A stretch of 64,000 bases of DNA from Hysterangium stoloniferum (Eukaryota; Basidiomycota; Agaricomycetes; Hysterangiales; Hysterangiaceae). Below the pieces are notes generated by a model, which had not been told where the DNA came from, made no database searches, and was given only the letters and a program-made list of their open reading frames with translations. The stretch covers positions 1-64,000 of the forward strand of contig WHVD01000097.1 of the NCBI GenBank assembly GCA_015178975.1, in the 5' to 3' direction. Below are positions 32,466-44,391 of the stretch, piece after piece (the stretch's first letter is position 1; every line of letters begins with the position of its first letter). A program made the translations under genes and the position numbers.

Positions 32466-33255
32466 TGTTACGACCAGAAATCCCACCAGACTCCGGGCAC
32501 TAACTTATATGCACCCACACTCTATATGCACCCATTATCAGTTTACTGGAATTCCCACCGGACTCTGTATGTCAGACTCATCTACGTTCATCTTTGTTAC
32601 ATTGTGTTTCAGTCACCGGAATACTCACCAAACTCCGTCTCTGTCTATTTCCGACCTCGTCCCGTGCATCAGTCACCGGACCCCACTCAGAAAACCCATC
32701 ACCTCTCTAACAGAGCCCTGTTCCCGTTTTAGTCAAATGACCTGTCACAATTCGGACTCCACTTCCCGTTATGGTTTATGATTTGTCACTATTTGGACTC
32801 CACTCCATTCCGTCCCGTTCCTAATACCAAACTTGGTGTTTACTATTCCCATTTTATGTTTTGCTCGTTTCATTTCATCATTACTGGATTTGGTATAACA
32901 TTCACTCCATGGTCTATTTAAACTGGCAGATGTTGTACATACAATCCAGTCAGAAAATCGGCTTAGATTCCCCCCAGTAATCTAATACATTTTCCACTCT
33001 AAACCCCTACTTGAATTACACCACTCATGCTAGTCGGAGCCCACAGGCTCCAGCACATCTATCTCTCTTACCTATCTCAACTCCGACCTACGACCCCTCG
33101 ACCCACGACCTCTGCCCAGACTTCCCAGGATTCCCATCCACCTGTCTGAAATTGGAAAACACGATCTAGTGAGGGCGCAGCCTATAAGCTGAAGCCAAGT
33201 CCTACTGGATATTCCGCAGGTTTCTCTGGAGACCTGCCATGTACATACCCTAACA
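32466..33255 (+). repeat. Solo LTR family B
   Basis: 790 bp, TGTTACGACCAG...CCCTAACA, flanked by perfect ACAGG duplications (32461-32465, 33256-33260). TATTTAAA and the AGTCAGAAAAT start are preserved. Confidence 0.92.
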
Positions 33256-33439
33256 ACAGGACAAATTAATACTTTGTTGAATGAGGCATCTGAACTCAAT
33301 ATTGTTGAATAATCTTCAATCCTTATTCAACTTTATTGAGTAAAATCCAATTTGTGTCATAAGTACATGGCTATGGAAGATTATATAGTTGTTAATAATT
33401 GTACAATTCTAAGAATATAATAAACACTATTTGGAAATG

Positions 33440-34072
33440 TGTTAGGATACGTACAGGGTGGGTCTCTGGAGAAACCCACAGAATATCCGGTAGGACTTGG
33501 CTTCAGCTTATAGGCTGCGCCCTCGCTAGATTGTGTTGTCCAATTTCAGACAGTGGACAGGAATCCCGGGGAGTCCGGGTGGGGGTCGTGGTCGAAAGGT
33601 CGTAGGTCGGAGGTTGTGGGTCGAGAGGTCATGAGTGGTGAAAGAGATAGATGCGCTGGAGCCCGTGGGCTCCGACTAGTGTGAGAAGTATAATTCAAGT
33701 AGGGTTTTAGAGTGGAAAATGTATTAGATTACTGGGGGGAATCTAAGCCGATTTTCTGACTGGATTGTATGTACAACATCTGCCAGTTAAAATAGACCAT
33801 GGAGTAAATGTCATACCGAATCCAGTAATAATGAAACGAAATGAGCAAAACATAAAATGGGAATAGTAAACACCAATTTGGTGTTAGGAACGGGATGGAA
33901 CGGAGCGGAGTCCAAATAGTGACAAATCATAAACCATAACGGGAAATGGAGTGGGAGCAGAGTCCGAATCATGACAGGTCATTTGACTAAAATGGGAATG
34001 GGGCTCTGTTAGAGAGGTGATGGGTTTTCTGAGTGGGGTCCGGTGACTGATGCATGGGACGAGGTTGGAAAT
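33440..34072 (-). repeat. LTR family B interrupted by an LTR C insertion
   Basis: Starts TGTTAGGATACG on the plus strand and continues collinear with LTR B in minus orientation until 34072. There the 3' LTR of Gypsy C1 begins. The remaining roughly 150 bp of its U3 are not found nearby. Confidence 0.85.
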
Positions 34073-34714
34073 TGTGAAGAGTCGATAGATTCTGACCGTT
34101 CAATATACCAAGTATAGTGTTTATTCAACTACTATTAGCAGGTATTGACCGTTCAGTACAATACTGTAGATTACTAGACTGGCAGTACTAGCAAGGAGAC
34201 ACGCAACACGTCACAAGAGCAACTGTACAGTTGCTCTTGACGGCTAGAATGAAAGAATGAAAGAGTTGACCTTCACGGTTCAACTCGTAGCTAGACGTAA
34301 GATAGATAATCAACGAGAGGCTGAGTATCTAAAGTAAAGAGATAGTAGCGCGAGTCGACTATAATGTCAACAAGCGCAAAGACCTTAGAGTGGAACTCGA
34401 CCTTCGCGGTTCGAGTCCAAAGTCTGTTAGTATGCGAGAGAACACTACCTTTATAGGTAGTTGAGACATTACCCTTGACACCTCTCGCTATTCGATGTCT
34501 GGGTCGTTTACGAGGTGGTGTCTGCTGGGTAAAAAGTGTCTATCGTTTGGCGCCGAGAGCGCCCATAGGTATACACAAGACTTCGAACTAAGAAATACGG
34601 GTATGCTCGAAGGATATAGGGAATTAAAGAAAAGAAATAGAAACTAGATAATATAGTACTATAATGTGCATAATAATCCACTGTCCAATTATGCATATAT
34701 GCATACCCTTCACA
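34073..34714 (-). repeat. LTR family C, 3' LTR of Gypsy C1
   Basis: 642 bp, same length as the 5' LTR at 46344-46985. Minus orientation TGTGAAGGGTATGC...GACTCTTCACA. Contains a perfect 26-bp palindrome (34214-34239). It abuts the polypurine tract of C1. Confidence 0.9.
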
Positions 34715-34727
34715 GTGCCCCCCAGTT
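34715..34727 (-). promoter_or_regulatory. Polypurine tract of Gypsy C1
   Basis: The minus strand reads ACTGGGGGGCAC directly before the LTR C start. Element C2 has CCTGGGGGGCAC at the same place. Confidence 0.75.
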
Positions 34728-36859
34728 CGAAGGGATGTGCTATACAAGGTATCGAAGAGCATCTGGGACGCCGCCCCAGCCTCCTGTGAGGATCCCCCAA
34801 GGTCCAAAATGATGTTTCCCCATCGTTCCCTTTTTACTCTGAAGGATTCGGCTATTCTCGCCCGAGCCAAATCACTAGAATTCCTGTACAAGGAGTCGGC
34901 CCATCGTCTGTAGGCTTTCTCTCTGCAACGAATGACTGCGCAGACACTAACCGGCGGAGCGGAAATCCGTGCGAGAAGAGGAGCATTGGGGGAGGGGAAA
35001 CGAAGACGCGGGTAGCGGGGCAGGAACGTGTGGCTGCGTAGTGGTCTCTGTGGGAGGTGTCAGGACGAGGGCCTCAAGTAAATCTACGAAGCCAGCAATA
35101 GAGAGGACACTCGCTGAGTCTGGGGGCAGACGGTGAAGCTCCACTATGATGTGCCGGAACATAGAGAGTTTAATCTCCTGTGCTGCTCGCGCAAAGTTCT
35201 TCCCCTCTGCGAGATCCTCGAAGGAGAGATAGAAATCCTCCATTATCTCCGACAACGGAGCCAGATTGCGACAACCCTTAATGCTCCCGTGAAGGACCGG
35301 TTGCTGAAGTACTGGCACTAGCTGTGATAGTACCCTTCTGACAGGAAACTGTTCGGAAGGGTAGTTGACAGCTACTCGCATCCAGAAAGTTGTGGATACG
35401 GGCTCAGTGGGGGAAGCGGGCTGTCGGGACGGAAATAGGGGATCGCTCTCGGAGAGGAGTGGTGGCTTTCTGCATCTCCTTCGCCTTTCTGCTTGCCATG
35501 GGAATGATGATGTCCGGTGTAGGAGGGTCCAAATCGACATCCATTCGCTCTGGTGGAAGATCCTGGATAGGGCTACCTAAGGACACGCAATATGAATATG
35601 GAGAGTCGGGAGGGATACCCGGTGATGGTGGAAGTGGGGTCGGGACCGGTATAGCTTTTGGGGAGGGAGAGAGACGAGGCGCCAGAATCGGGGCTGAGGG
35701 AGTGTGTGCCGGAAGGAGGATGGGAAGAGGCCTTGACTGTTGGTGAAAGGCTGTGGGACTGGAATCGGGGAAGGTTCGCGTTGGGCTGAGGGAGTGTGTG
35801 CTGGGTGAAGGATGGGAGGGGGCCTCGACATCCTAAGTGAGGTTGGGACCGGTACGGCTTTTGGGGAGGGAGGTAGATGAGGCATTAGAATTGGGGCTGA
35901 GGGAGTGTGTGCTGAGTGAATGATGGGAAGGGGCCTCGACGTTGGCGAAAGACGTGGGACCGGAATCGTGGAAGGTTCGTGTTCCAGTGACTGTTGACTA
36001 GGGCGGTGACCCCTCCATACTCTGGATGACGGTCTCCGTGTTTGTCTTTGGTTGGGGTCGCTGGTTACGAAGCGAACTTTCGACGGGAGAAGGAACCCTT
36101 CATGGCAATCCTCTCCCAGATATCGGATGCTGTACGCACCATTCCTGTTCTCGTCTTCCTCCTCATCCTCATCCGAGGAAAAATCAATTGGTCCCCTACG
36201 GTATCCCTTTTCTTGCTGGGGCAACGTTTGACCGTCCCCTCAGGTAAGAACTATTCGTTGCAACTTAATGCGTCGAAGTAGTTCCAGTCATAAAAGATGG
36301 TACCCTCCTTCTCCTTCCAGCTCTTGGTTCCTGTCATCCTAATGCAAGGCGTCCCACCCTCACTATCATTGGTCTCCGCGAAGTCGGCCCATTTCTCTCC
36401 CGGGGGGGGAAGGATCGGTGCAGAAGCTCTGTTTCCGAATTGCGCTCTGTACTCACGCCGCTGCCACTTGGAGGGGACTCCTTCTCTTGCTCCCCTCGCC
36501 TCCTGTTGACTTCTGTACTCAGCGCGCCTTTCTCTTTTGCGGGTGAGCCTCCTCACGTTGTGTTCTTCCATAAACGTTTCCTGCCTCCACATAGTAGCAG
36601 CGACTTCCTCTGATGACAGTCTGATGGAGGGCCCTAACGGCTTGCTCCAATCCGTACCGGTATTTCCCCCCAGCTCATCACCAAAGGAGAAAGTCGACAG
36701 GGGGGTTGATTCCTGGGTACCCCGATTGCTCTTGACATTGTCTGTACGAGGCATACGGGTGATGAATCCCCCGCCGGTCGTGGATGTACTGGCTGTCGGG
36801 GCCCACGGGACCTTTTTGAACTTAGGGAGGACTTGCTTGTTTTGTTGGAATGGGAGCAT
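34727..36859 (-). pseudogene. ORF3 of Gypsy C1, downstream of pol, frameshifted
   Basis: A third open frame in the env position, same strand as pol. ATG at 36859 lies 360 bp past the chromodomain stop. Parts: 36859-36251 (PKFKKVPWAP; a basic Arg/Glu-rich helix-like RRLTRKRERRAEYRSQQ; KWADFAETNDSEGGTPCIR; GTIFYDWNYFD), 36224-35577 (acidic SSDEDEEEDEN, then DCHEGFLLP and a long Pro/Ser-rich part), 35540-34947 (VAVNYPSEQF, FYLSFEDLAEG, ELSMFR-like IKLSMFRHIIVEL) and 34891 on (SFRVKRERWGNIILDLGG). Frames change between parts. Each block has a counterpart in C2 (51990-54502). No membrane segment or signal peptide, so not obviously an envelope; function unknown. Confidence 0.75.
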
Positions 36860-37219
36860 TGTAGCATGATAAAGTGGTGAAGTTGAAGGTAGAGGGAAGG
36901 GCTGTAGATAGGTGAAGGACGTGGTATGAAAGATAAAGAAAGTTTATGCGAATTTACGTGTACTTTTTATATATATATATTGAATTGAAACTCCGCTTGG
37001 TTGGTCGGTAAATAAAATTCATTAATTGTGGCTGGGTTTTGGGTAAATGTGTCCACCGCCAATTAGTGGTTGTCCCAATCGACCGGAGGGATAGAAAAAT
37101 GAAAGAGAATAAAAGCCAATGAGATGACTCGTTGAATGACTGAGATATTTCTGAAAGGAAGTTACGAAAGAAATGGAATAAATGATAGAATAGATGATTC
37201 CTTGAGCGCATATATCCCA

Positions 37220-40200
37220 TTAAATTTTGAACAGCACCTTGTATGCCCTCAGAAGTGCCGGAGCATTTCTGAGGTTAGTGCTGCTTAACCACAAATCCTC
37301 CTTGGGTCCATAATCTTTCCAGCGCACCCTAAATAGCAGACAATTTCGCTGTTTTCTATGTCCAACAATAGCTTCGACTTCATATTCTTCGTGATCTGAT
37401 TTCAACTCTCTTAGGTTCTCAAGTTGGAGTCTTGGACCTAGGTTGGGAGGAGAAGGTTGATATTTCCGCAGATGATCCCGATTAATGACTGGATGCATCG
37501 GATACTCTGGGGAATCTTAAGCCTAAATACTTGAGAGTTCAATTTCTCAAGGACCTCGAATGGTCCAATCCTTCTTTGTATTAGTTTCTTCCCCGTTCCC
37601 TTGACTTCCACCAGTTCGAGGGAGTGGGGGTTCACCAATACAAAGTCTCCCTCGGAGATATCTTCTACGGGTCTTGGCTTCTTGTTATACGCTCGTGCTT
37701 GAATCTCTTGGGCTCGAGCAATGGAATCCCAAGCCATCTGTCGGTGATTCTCTAGTTTGAGAATCCATTGGTCGGCCATAGGGCTGTCTGATAGTTCTCT
37801 AGGAACTAGGGGTTTGTCACCTCCTAGAACTCGAGACATCCCTCTCGGGAGGTATCCCATTAATAAGAAGGCTGGAGCGTAGTTCGTTGAACTGTGAACG
37901 GTTGAGTTGTACGCGTGGACTACCACCTCAATCCATTGGGACCAGCTCTCCTTAGCAGAAGCACAATAGGCTCAAAGCATTTGTTCTATGGTCGCATTCA
38001 TATTCTCTGTCTGTCCATCCATTTGGGGATGATGGGCAGAAGATACTGCAAGGGTGGTGCCGTAAATCTTACAGACTTCCCACCAGAACCTGCAGGTCCA
38101 TCTCTTGTCCCGATCGCAGATTATTCGAGAGGGTAGTCCGAAGGGGCTGGCCACCTGTTTAACAAACATTCGTGCAAATCCTTCAGCCGTAAGGTTCGAG
38201 AAAGTAGGTATTGTAATAGCGAAACACGTTAATTTATCAACGGCGACGAAAACTGCTGAATACATATCCTTTCCTGAGTCAGGTAGTCCAGTGATCAGGT
38301 CCATAGACACTACTTCGAAAGGCCTAAAAGGTACATCGGCAGGTCTGAGAGCTCCTTGATGAGCGGTGCGATCAATTTTGGTCTTTTGGCAGATGTCACA
38401 GGTACGTGCGTACGACATGCAATCTTGCAGCATTTTTGGCCAAAAGAACCGGTCTTTCATTAGGTTGAACAACCGCTGACCTCCGGTGTGCGCTCCCTCA
38501 AAAGGATTATCATGTACCAATCTTAAAATAGAGCTAGTCATGGTTCTGGGCATGCAAACTCGACTTTTCCAGTCCGAGTCACGAAAGTACAGGAGTTTGT
38601 TTGCTCCTACAAAGTAGTGAGAAGGAGTAACAACCACATTGGGTGAGGGGGTATCTAGAGCATAGAGGTTTCTGAAGACTGGGTCCTTCGAGTATCCTTC
38701 TAGAAATTTCTTTATATATCCCTCCTCGATACTGATTAGCAGCTAAGGATGACGCAGTGCAAAGTCGGACTCGTCCTCCTGATCGTCCCTCACTGCATTA
38801 TGAAAATCCCATTCCGACTGTCGAACCTTCTGAGTTACTCCAAAAGGTTCCATGGAATCGTTTATGATCGAGAAGACTGCCTTCTTAGCAGGTTCATCCT
38901 TCCATAGTTTTTCCTCAGTGCTTTTGTCCATAGAGGTCGAGGTGATAGCTTGTAAATCATCTCTAATAGGGCTCACGAAGGCTGGTACCCGAGGGAGTCT
39001 GGACAATGGGTCCACATTACTGTGAACTCTTCCTGCTCGATGTAAAATTTCGAGACCTGGAAATGCAGCGTATATCACCCCCCATGCGGCTAGTCGACGA
39101 TTAGTATTCTCGTATGATCTAGCCCATTGCAGAGCTGCATGGTCCGTAATGAGTAGAATGTGTTCACCTTCAATAAAGGGTTGGAAGTGGACTAGTCCCT
39201 CCTTTGCTGCTAACACTTCCCGTTCAGTGGCAGAATAGTTACATTCAGCGCTTTTCAGCGTGCGACTCCAGTATGCAATGACTCGTTCAACGGTAACTTC
39301 GGTCACCTCAAAAGTGGGTCCCCATGAATCCAACCACTCAATCTCGGGCTGTTTAGTTTTGTACTGATGAACAAAGGATGGCACATCCTGCGCACGGTCA
39401 AAGGCTAACTTGGCTTGGGCATAGATTTTAGTGTCCATCAAGTCTCCTAAAGCCATCTTCTGGACTTGTTGGAGACAACAACCTAAGGGAAAGTCTGAAG
39501 CATCCGTATACAATCGATAGGGCATCCCACTAACTGGATGTCCCAGCACTGGTGCTGATCCTAGTGCGGTTTTAACATCCTCATAAGCTCGGACGTGTTC
39601 AGCGGTTTACATCCAAGGTGTTCCCTTTTTTAGGAGCGAGAATAAAGGGGACACCATCCATGAATAGAATGGTATATATGCCGAAAAGTAAAGGACCATT
39701 CCAAGAAACCGTTGTAGTTCAGAGACCTTAGTGGGTGGGGCCAGTTCCAATATAGCGCGAACTTTCTCTTGATGGGTCGAAAAACCCAACCTGGACACTT
39801 TATGACCCAACAACAAGATCGAATTATATCCGATAAAACATTTCTTGGGAGAGAGAGTGAGACCGGCCAAAGCGATGGCGCCAAGCACCTGATTCAGGTG
39901 GAGCAAATGATCATCCCAGTTCTTAGAGAATATGACTATGTCATCGATGTAGACTAGACAAAAAATCCACAAGTAGGGTGCTAAGACTGTTTGCATGACG
40001 CGCTGAAATGTGGAGGGGCCATTTCTGAGCCCGAATGGCATCCTTTTAAATTGCCACAGCCCTCTATGAGATCTAAAGGCTGTTTTGGGCTTATCGTCCT
40101 CCAACATTTCTAATTGAGTAAACCCAGCTAGCGCGTCGAAAGAAGAAAGAACATTTGATCCCGACAGCGCTTGCATGATCTCCGATTGACGTGGTAAAGG

Positions 40201-42004
40201 GAATTCATCTGGAACAGTGAGATGATTAAGTTTCCGATAGTCGATGACCACCCGCAGTTTACCATTGCGATATACTACAAAGGCTGGCACCCCCCAGGGG
40301 CTTTTAGATGGCTCAATGACACCCTGTTCGAACCAGGTATCCATTTGCTCGTCTATAACTCTCCTATTGGCAGGGGACGAAGGGAACATAGGCATGGATA
40401 TGGGCTGGGCACCCTCTTTCAAGGGGACAGGGACTCTACATTCCACTTGCCCTAACCGTCCGTCGACTCCGAAAGCCTTAACGTTCTCAGTCAAAACTGA
40501 CCTGAGACGTGGCAGGACCTCCGTTGGTATATCTGGTCCCAAGTTGACTAGCTTGTGAAGATCCTCTGAGGCAAATTTCTCATTATCAGCCACTGCAGCC
40601 GTCTTAGGACCAGGCAGTTCGAAATCGTCTGCAATCTCTGGTTCAACAGGTGGCTTAGGCCTCTCTGAGGCGACTTGACGGTCCTCCTCAAGTTGAGAGA
40701 GACTTTCGATAAGGTGTGTGATCTTGGTCGTGCCTGCTGCCATTAAACCTTTCTCCTCAAGTGACCTGGGCTTGTGAGCCCAATGAGCGGGGTCATGAAT
40801 TATCCCTATTGTCTCCCCTCGTCGGATAGTCTTAGGAGTTAGCGATGGATTGGCTAAGGGTACTGCCACACTATTCCTTGAAATTGCCGTGATTGGTGTG
40901 GCTAATATCGAACCGTCCTCATTTTGCAATACAATTCCTTCAACAATCCATTCCTCGCCCTTTAGATCTTCAACAAAAATAGGCACTAGTCTGGCTGACT
41001 CTGGATCGATAGTGCAATCCTCCAAGGCTTGCACGACTCTTTCAGTACGCAAGCCTTTATCAGGGAGAGAGGTGAGCTTGGGTTGCTCCTTCTTGTGCTT
41101 CCCGAAAGGGGCCTTATTGACGGTGAAGGTCAAAGGTTGAGATTCCTTAGAAGAACTGGCTGGAATAAAACCCTGCCGTCCCAGGAGAATAAGTCTAGAT
41201 CCCAACGGCTGATCTCTTAGAGTACCGATTTCGTAATTAATATGGAAATCCTCTCCTAAAAGAATTGGCACTGTCATTCCTCTAACGACATAAGTTTCCG
41301 CTGCGAACTTCAGTAACGTTCCACTGTCGTCCTCCAGGTAAATAGGAATATTAACATATCCGATAACCTTAGCGTTACCCGTGAGCTGGATTAGATGCAA
41401 CTTGAGTCCTTGTTTCAACTTATATATGCCCTGCAGCCCCTTGTAGAATTCCTCCGATATAAGGGAAAGATCCGCTCCTGTGTCCATTTGAACTTTAACG
41501 TGTTCGGGTGAATCGGGAGTTCCTACATGACCGAAAACATGGAGCGCTGCAACTCCTATGCTAGAGTAACCACTGGGAGGATCCCGTTTTCGATAAAGGA
41601 TCGTAGTATCCTCCTTCATCAGTCGACTGGGACGAGGGTATTGGATTCTAGGCCTCTTACTTTCCTTGCGCAGGGACAAGATTACGTTTCTGCGCTCACT
41701 TCGACAAGGAATATGCTTCGAAGGGGAATCCAATACCGTGTCATTGTCGCTGTCCTCCGAATCCGAGTCCTCGTACGGTAGTAAGTCGGGGGGGTTTCCA
41801 GGATCAAACGGGAATGTGTCAACGTCAGTTCCAGGCGAACAGAGTGAGTTTGAGCTGATTTGTTCATGAGAATCTCCAGTCTGCCCATACTTCTCAGTCA
41901 GGCCTTCAAGGTCCTGCCGATGAGCACTCAATTGGTCTCCCTTTTCGAAGAAATCTGCGGCGAGTATGGATACATAAACTTCAGACAGAAGAGCTTCACT
42001 AGTT
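37220..42004 (-). pseudogene. pol: Pol of Gypsy C1 (protease, RT, RNase H, integrase, chromodomain)
   Basis: Follows the gag zinc knuckle in the same frame after a TGA. Shows aspartic protease (QMDTGADLSLIS), RT (CLVYIDDIVIFSKNW), RNase H (YTDASDFPLGCCLQ), integrase HHCC (CDICQKTK end) and core (SMDLITGLP, CDRDKRWTCRFWWEV, HHPQMDGQTENMN), and a chromodomain (VEAIVGHRKQRN, FRVRWKDYGP). In-frame stops lie at 39607, 38743 and 37972; a frameshift near 37500 precedes the chromodomain. The element belongs to a different Gypsy lineage from A and B. Confidence 0.92.
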
Positions 42005-42006
42005 GT

Positions 42007-42333
42007 TCAATTTTCCTCCCTTACTAATGTGTCTCTGACTCGGGGCGTATAAATGGAAACAAAAGTCAATTCATCATCAGAGCTATTTACTTGTCCTTGT
42101 ATAGATAGTCCATGAACCGCTTCATATAACCTTTGCTCCTCAGCTTCCTCTGACATATCCTGTGCGGAGCATTTGTTGATAGAGACATAATGAGACATTT
42201 TGCCAGCGTGGGGGCAATCTATCTTGAAATGCTCCGGACTTCCGCATATCCAACATTCCTTGGTGGGTTTGACTGAGCTCCTCTTGTTACTCTTCTCGAA
42301 GAACATTTTTCCATGACGCTTTCCCTGCGTTGG
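42007..42333 (-). pseudogene. gag: C-terminal gag part of Gypsy C1 with zinc knuckle
   Basis: Contains CWICGSPEHFKIDC (C-x2-C-x4-H-x4-C). At 42333 it is cut by a solo LTR C with duplication GTTGG. Its missing N-terminal part ends at 49302 on the plus strand with CCAAC, the complementary duplication. Joined conceptually the frames match, so gag was one ORF of roughly 850 codons. It ends VREEN-TGA and the frame continues into pol. Confidence 0.82.
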
Positions 42334-42966
42334 TGTAAAGGGTATGCATATATGCATAATTGGACTAAGGAATAATAGTTGGATTATAGTACTTTATTAT
42401 TTATCTTTTATTTTCTTTCTTTACATTCTTTCTATATTTCGAGCATACCTTTATTTTGTAGTTCGAAGCTTTGTGTATACGTATGGGCGCTCTCGGCGCC
42501 AAAATGACAGACACTTTTTACCCAGCAGACACCACCTCGTAAACGACCCAGACGTCGAATAGCGAGAGGTGTCAAGGGTAACGTCTCAACTACCTATAAA
42601 GGTAGTATTCTCTCGCATACTAACGTACTTTGGACTCGAACCGCGAAGGTCGAGTTCCACTCTAAAATCTTTGCGCTAGTCGACATTATAGTCGACTCGC
42701 GCTATTATCTCTTTACTTTAGATATTCAGCTTCATGTTGATTATCTATTTTACATCTAGCTACGAGTTGTACCGTGAAGGTCAACTCTTTCATTCTTTCA
42801 TTCTAGCTGTCAAGAGCAACTGTACAGTTGCTCTTGTGACGCATAGCGTGTCTTCTTACTAGTACTGCTTGTCTAGTAATCTACGGTATTGTACTGTACA
42901 GTCAATACCTGCTAATAGTAGTTGAATAAACACTATTCTTTGTATATCGAACGGTCAGAATCTATC
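42334..42966 (+). repeat. Solo LTR family C inserted in gag of C1, interrupted near its end
   Basis: TGTAAAGGGTATGC... to GAATCTATC. The last 11 bp (GACTCTTCACA) are displaced to 49303-49313 in inverted form. Target duplication GTTGG at 42329-42333. 26-bp palindrome at 42811-42836. Confidence 0.88.
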
Positions 42967-43441
42967 TGTGAAGAGTGGCGGAAGTTCTGACCGTTCTATA
43001 TATGAAGAAATGAGTAGAAAGGAAGGATATTGACCTACTTGGTGCAATATAAGAGGAAGTGAGAGAAAGAGCACAAGATGACGAAGGAGTCAACGAGTGC
43101 GATGGTTCGAGTGGAGGCCTCGACTGTTATAGTTCGAGGCCAGAAGTATTCAGTAGTTCAGATAATGCTACCTATGTGGTAGCTGACACATTACCCTGAT
43201 CACCGCTTGTAGTAGACCTAGTTTGTGTCTTACGAGTGGTGGTTCTTGGGTTAAAGTGTGTCTGAGTTCTAATTGGTGCTGAGTGCACCCACAAGTATAC
43301 ACAATGCTTCGAACTAATGAAATATGCGATATTCGAAGAATGTGAAAGATAGTAAAATATGAATAGAATATGTAAAATATAAATGAAATAAAAGGAGTGT
43401 TTTACCACAATGAATACTGTGGTAAAAGCATACTCCTCACA
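42967..43441 (-). repeat. LTR family D, left copy at the inversion boundary
   Basis: 475 bp, minus orientation. Left flank CTATC (42962-42966, within LTR C); right flank CTTCT (43442-43446), the complement of AGAAG found beside the other LTR D. Confidence 0.92.
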
Positions 43442-44391
43442 CTTCTCGCTCTGTGGCTGAGTAGTTACATTCTGCTTTCTTGAGCGTACAGCTCCAATAG
43501 GCGATAACATGTTCAACCGTGACACTGGTGTCGTCAAAATCTGCGGCCCAGGAATCCATCCAGGTGAATTCCGGCTCCTTGGTTTTATAATGAGTAACAA
43601 AAATGGGCACGTCTCATGATTGATCGAAGGCTGCTCTTGCTTGGGCATAAATTTTTGTATCTTTTAGGTCCTTAAGCGTCATTTTCTGTATTTGTTGGAG
43701 ACAACATCCTAGTGCGAAGTCCGAAGCATCTGTGTATAACCGATAAGGCATACTGCTTGTGGGGTGTCCGAGTACTGGAGCTGAGCTCAATGCAACCTTG
43801 ATGTCTTCAAAAGCTCGGGTGTGTTCAGAATCCCAATTCCAACGCACTCCTTTCTTCAAGAGGTTGAAGAGTGGAGCAACCGTCCAGGAGTAAAATGGTA
43901 TGTAAGCAGAGAAGTACAGAACCATCCCTAGAAAATGTTGAAGATCTGCTATCTTAGAAGGCGTAGCTAATTCTAATATAGCGGTGACCTTTTCTTGATG
44001 GGTCGAAAAGCCGAGTCTAGACACCTTATGTCCTAGTAGTAGAATCGAATTATACCCCACATAGCACTTTTTAGGTGAGAGAGTGATTCCCGCTGCAATT
44101 ATGGCTTGTAGAACCTGATCTAAATGCTCTAGATGATCGTCCCATGTCTTAGAAAAGATCATGATGTCGTCAATATAAACTAGGCAGAATATCCATAAGT
44201 AAGGTGCAAGTACAGTTTGCATAACCCTTTGGAATATAGAAGGTCCATTACAAAGTCCAAAGGGCATTCTCCTGAATTGCCACAGTCCTCGATGGGATCT
44301 GAAGGCGGTCTTCGGCTTGTCTTCCTCTAACATTTCAAGTTGGGTAAAACCGGCTAGTGCATCGAAGGAAGATAAGATGTTGGATCCTGAG
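43442..44391 (-). pseudogene. RT-RNase H fragment of Gypsy C2
   Basis: Begins SGSNILSSFDALAGFTQLEM, includes the catalytic CLVYIDDIMIFSKTW and RNase H YTDASDFALGCCLQ, and ends at SATERE against LTR D. The next residues, VLAAKEGLVHFQPF, follow the other LTR D at 49799. Its other end is cut by LTR E at 44392. A stop lies near 43614. Confidence 0.88.

Noticed and set aside
34727-36859. Envelope gene
   Set aside because: Position fits, but there is no signal peptide, transmembrane helix or fusion-like segment.
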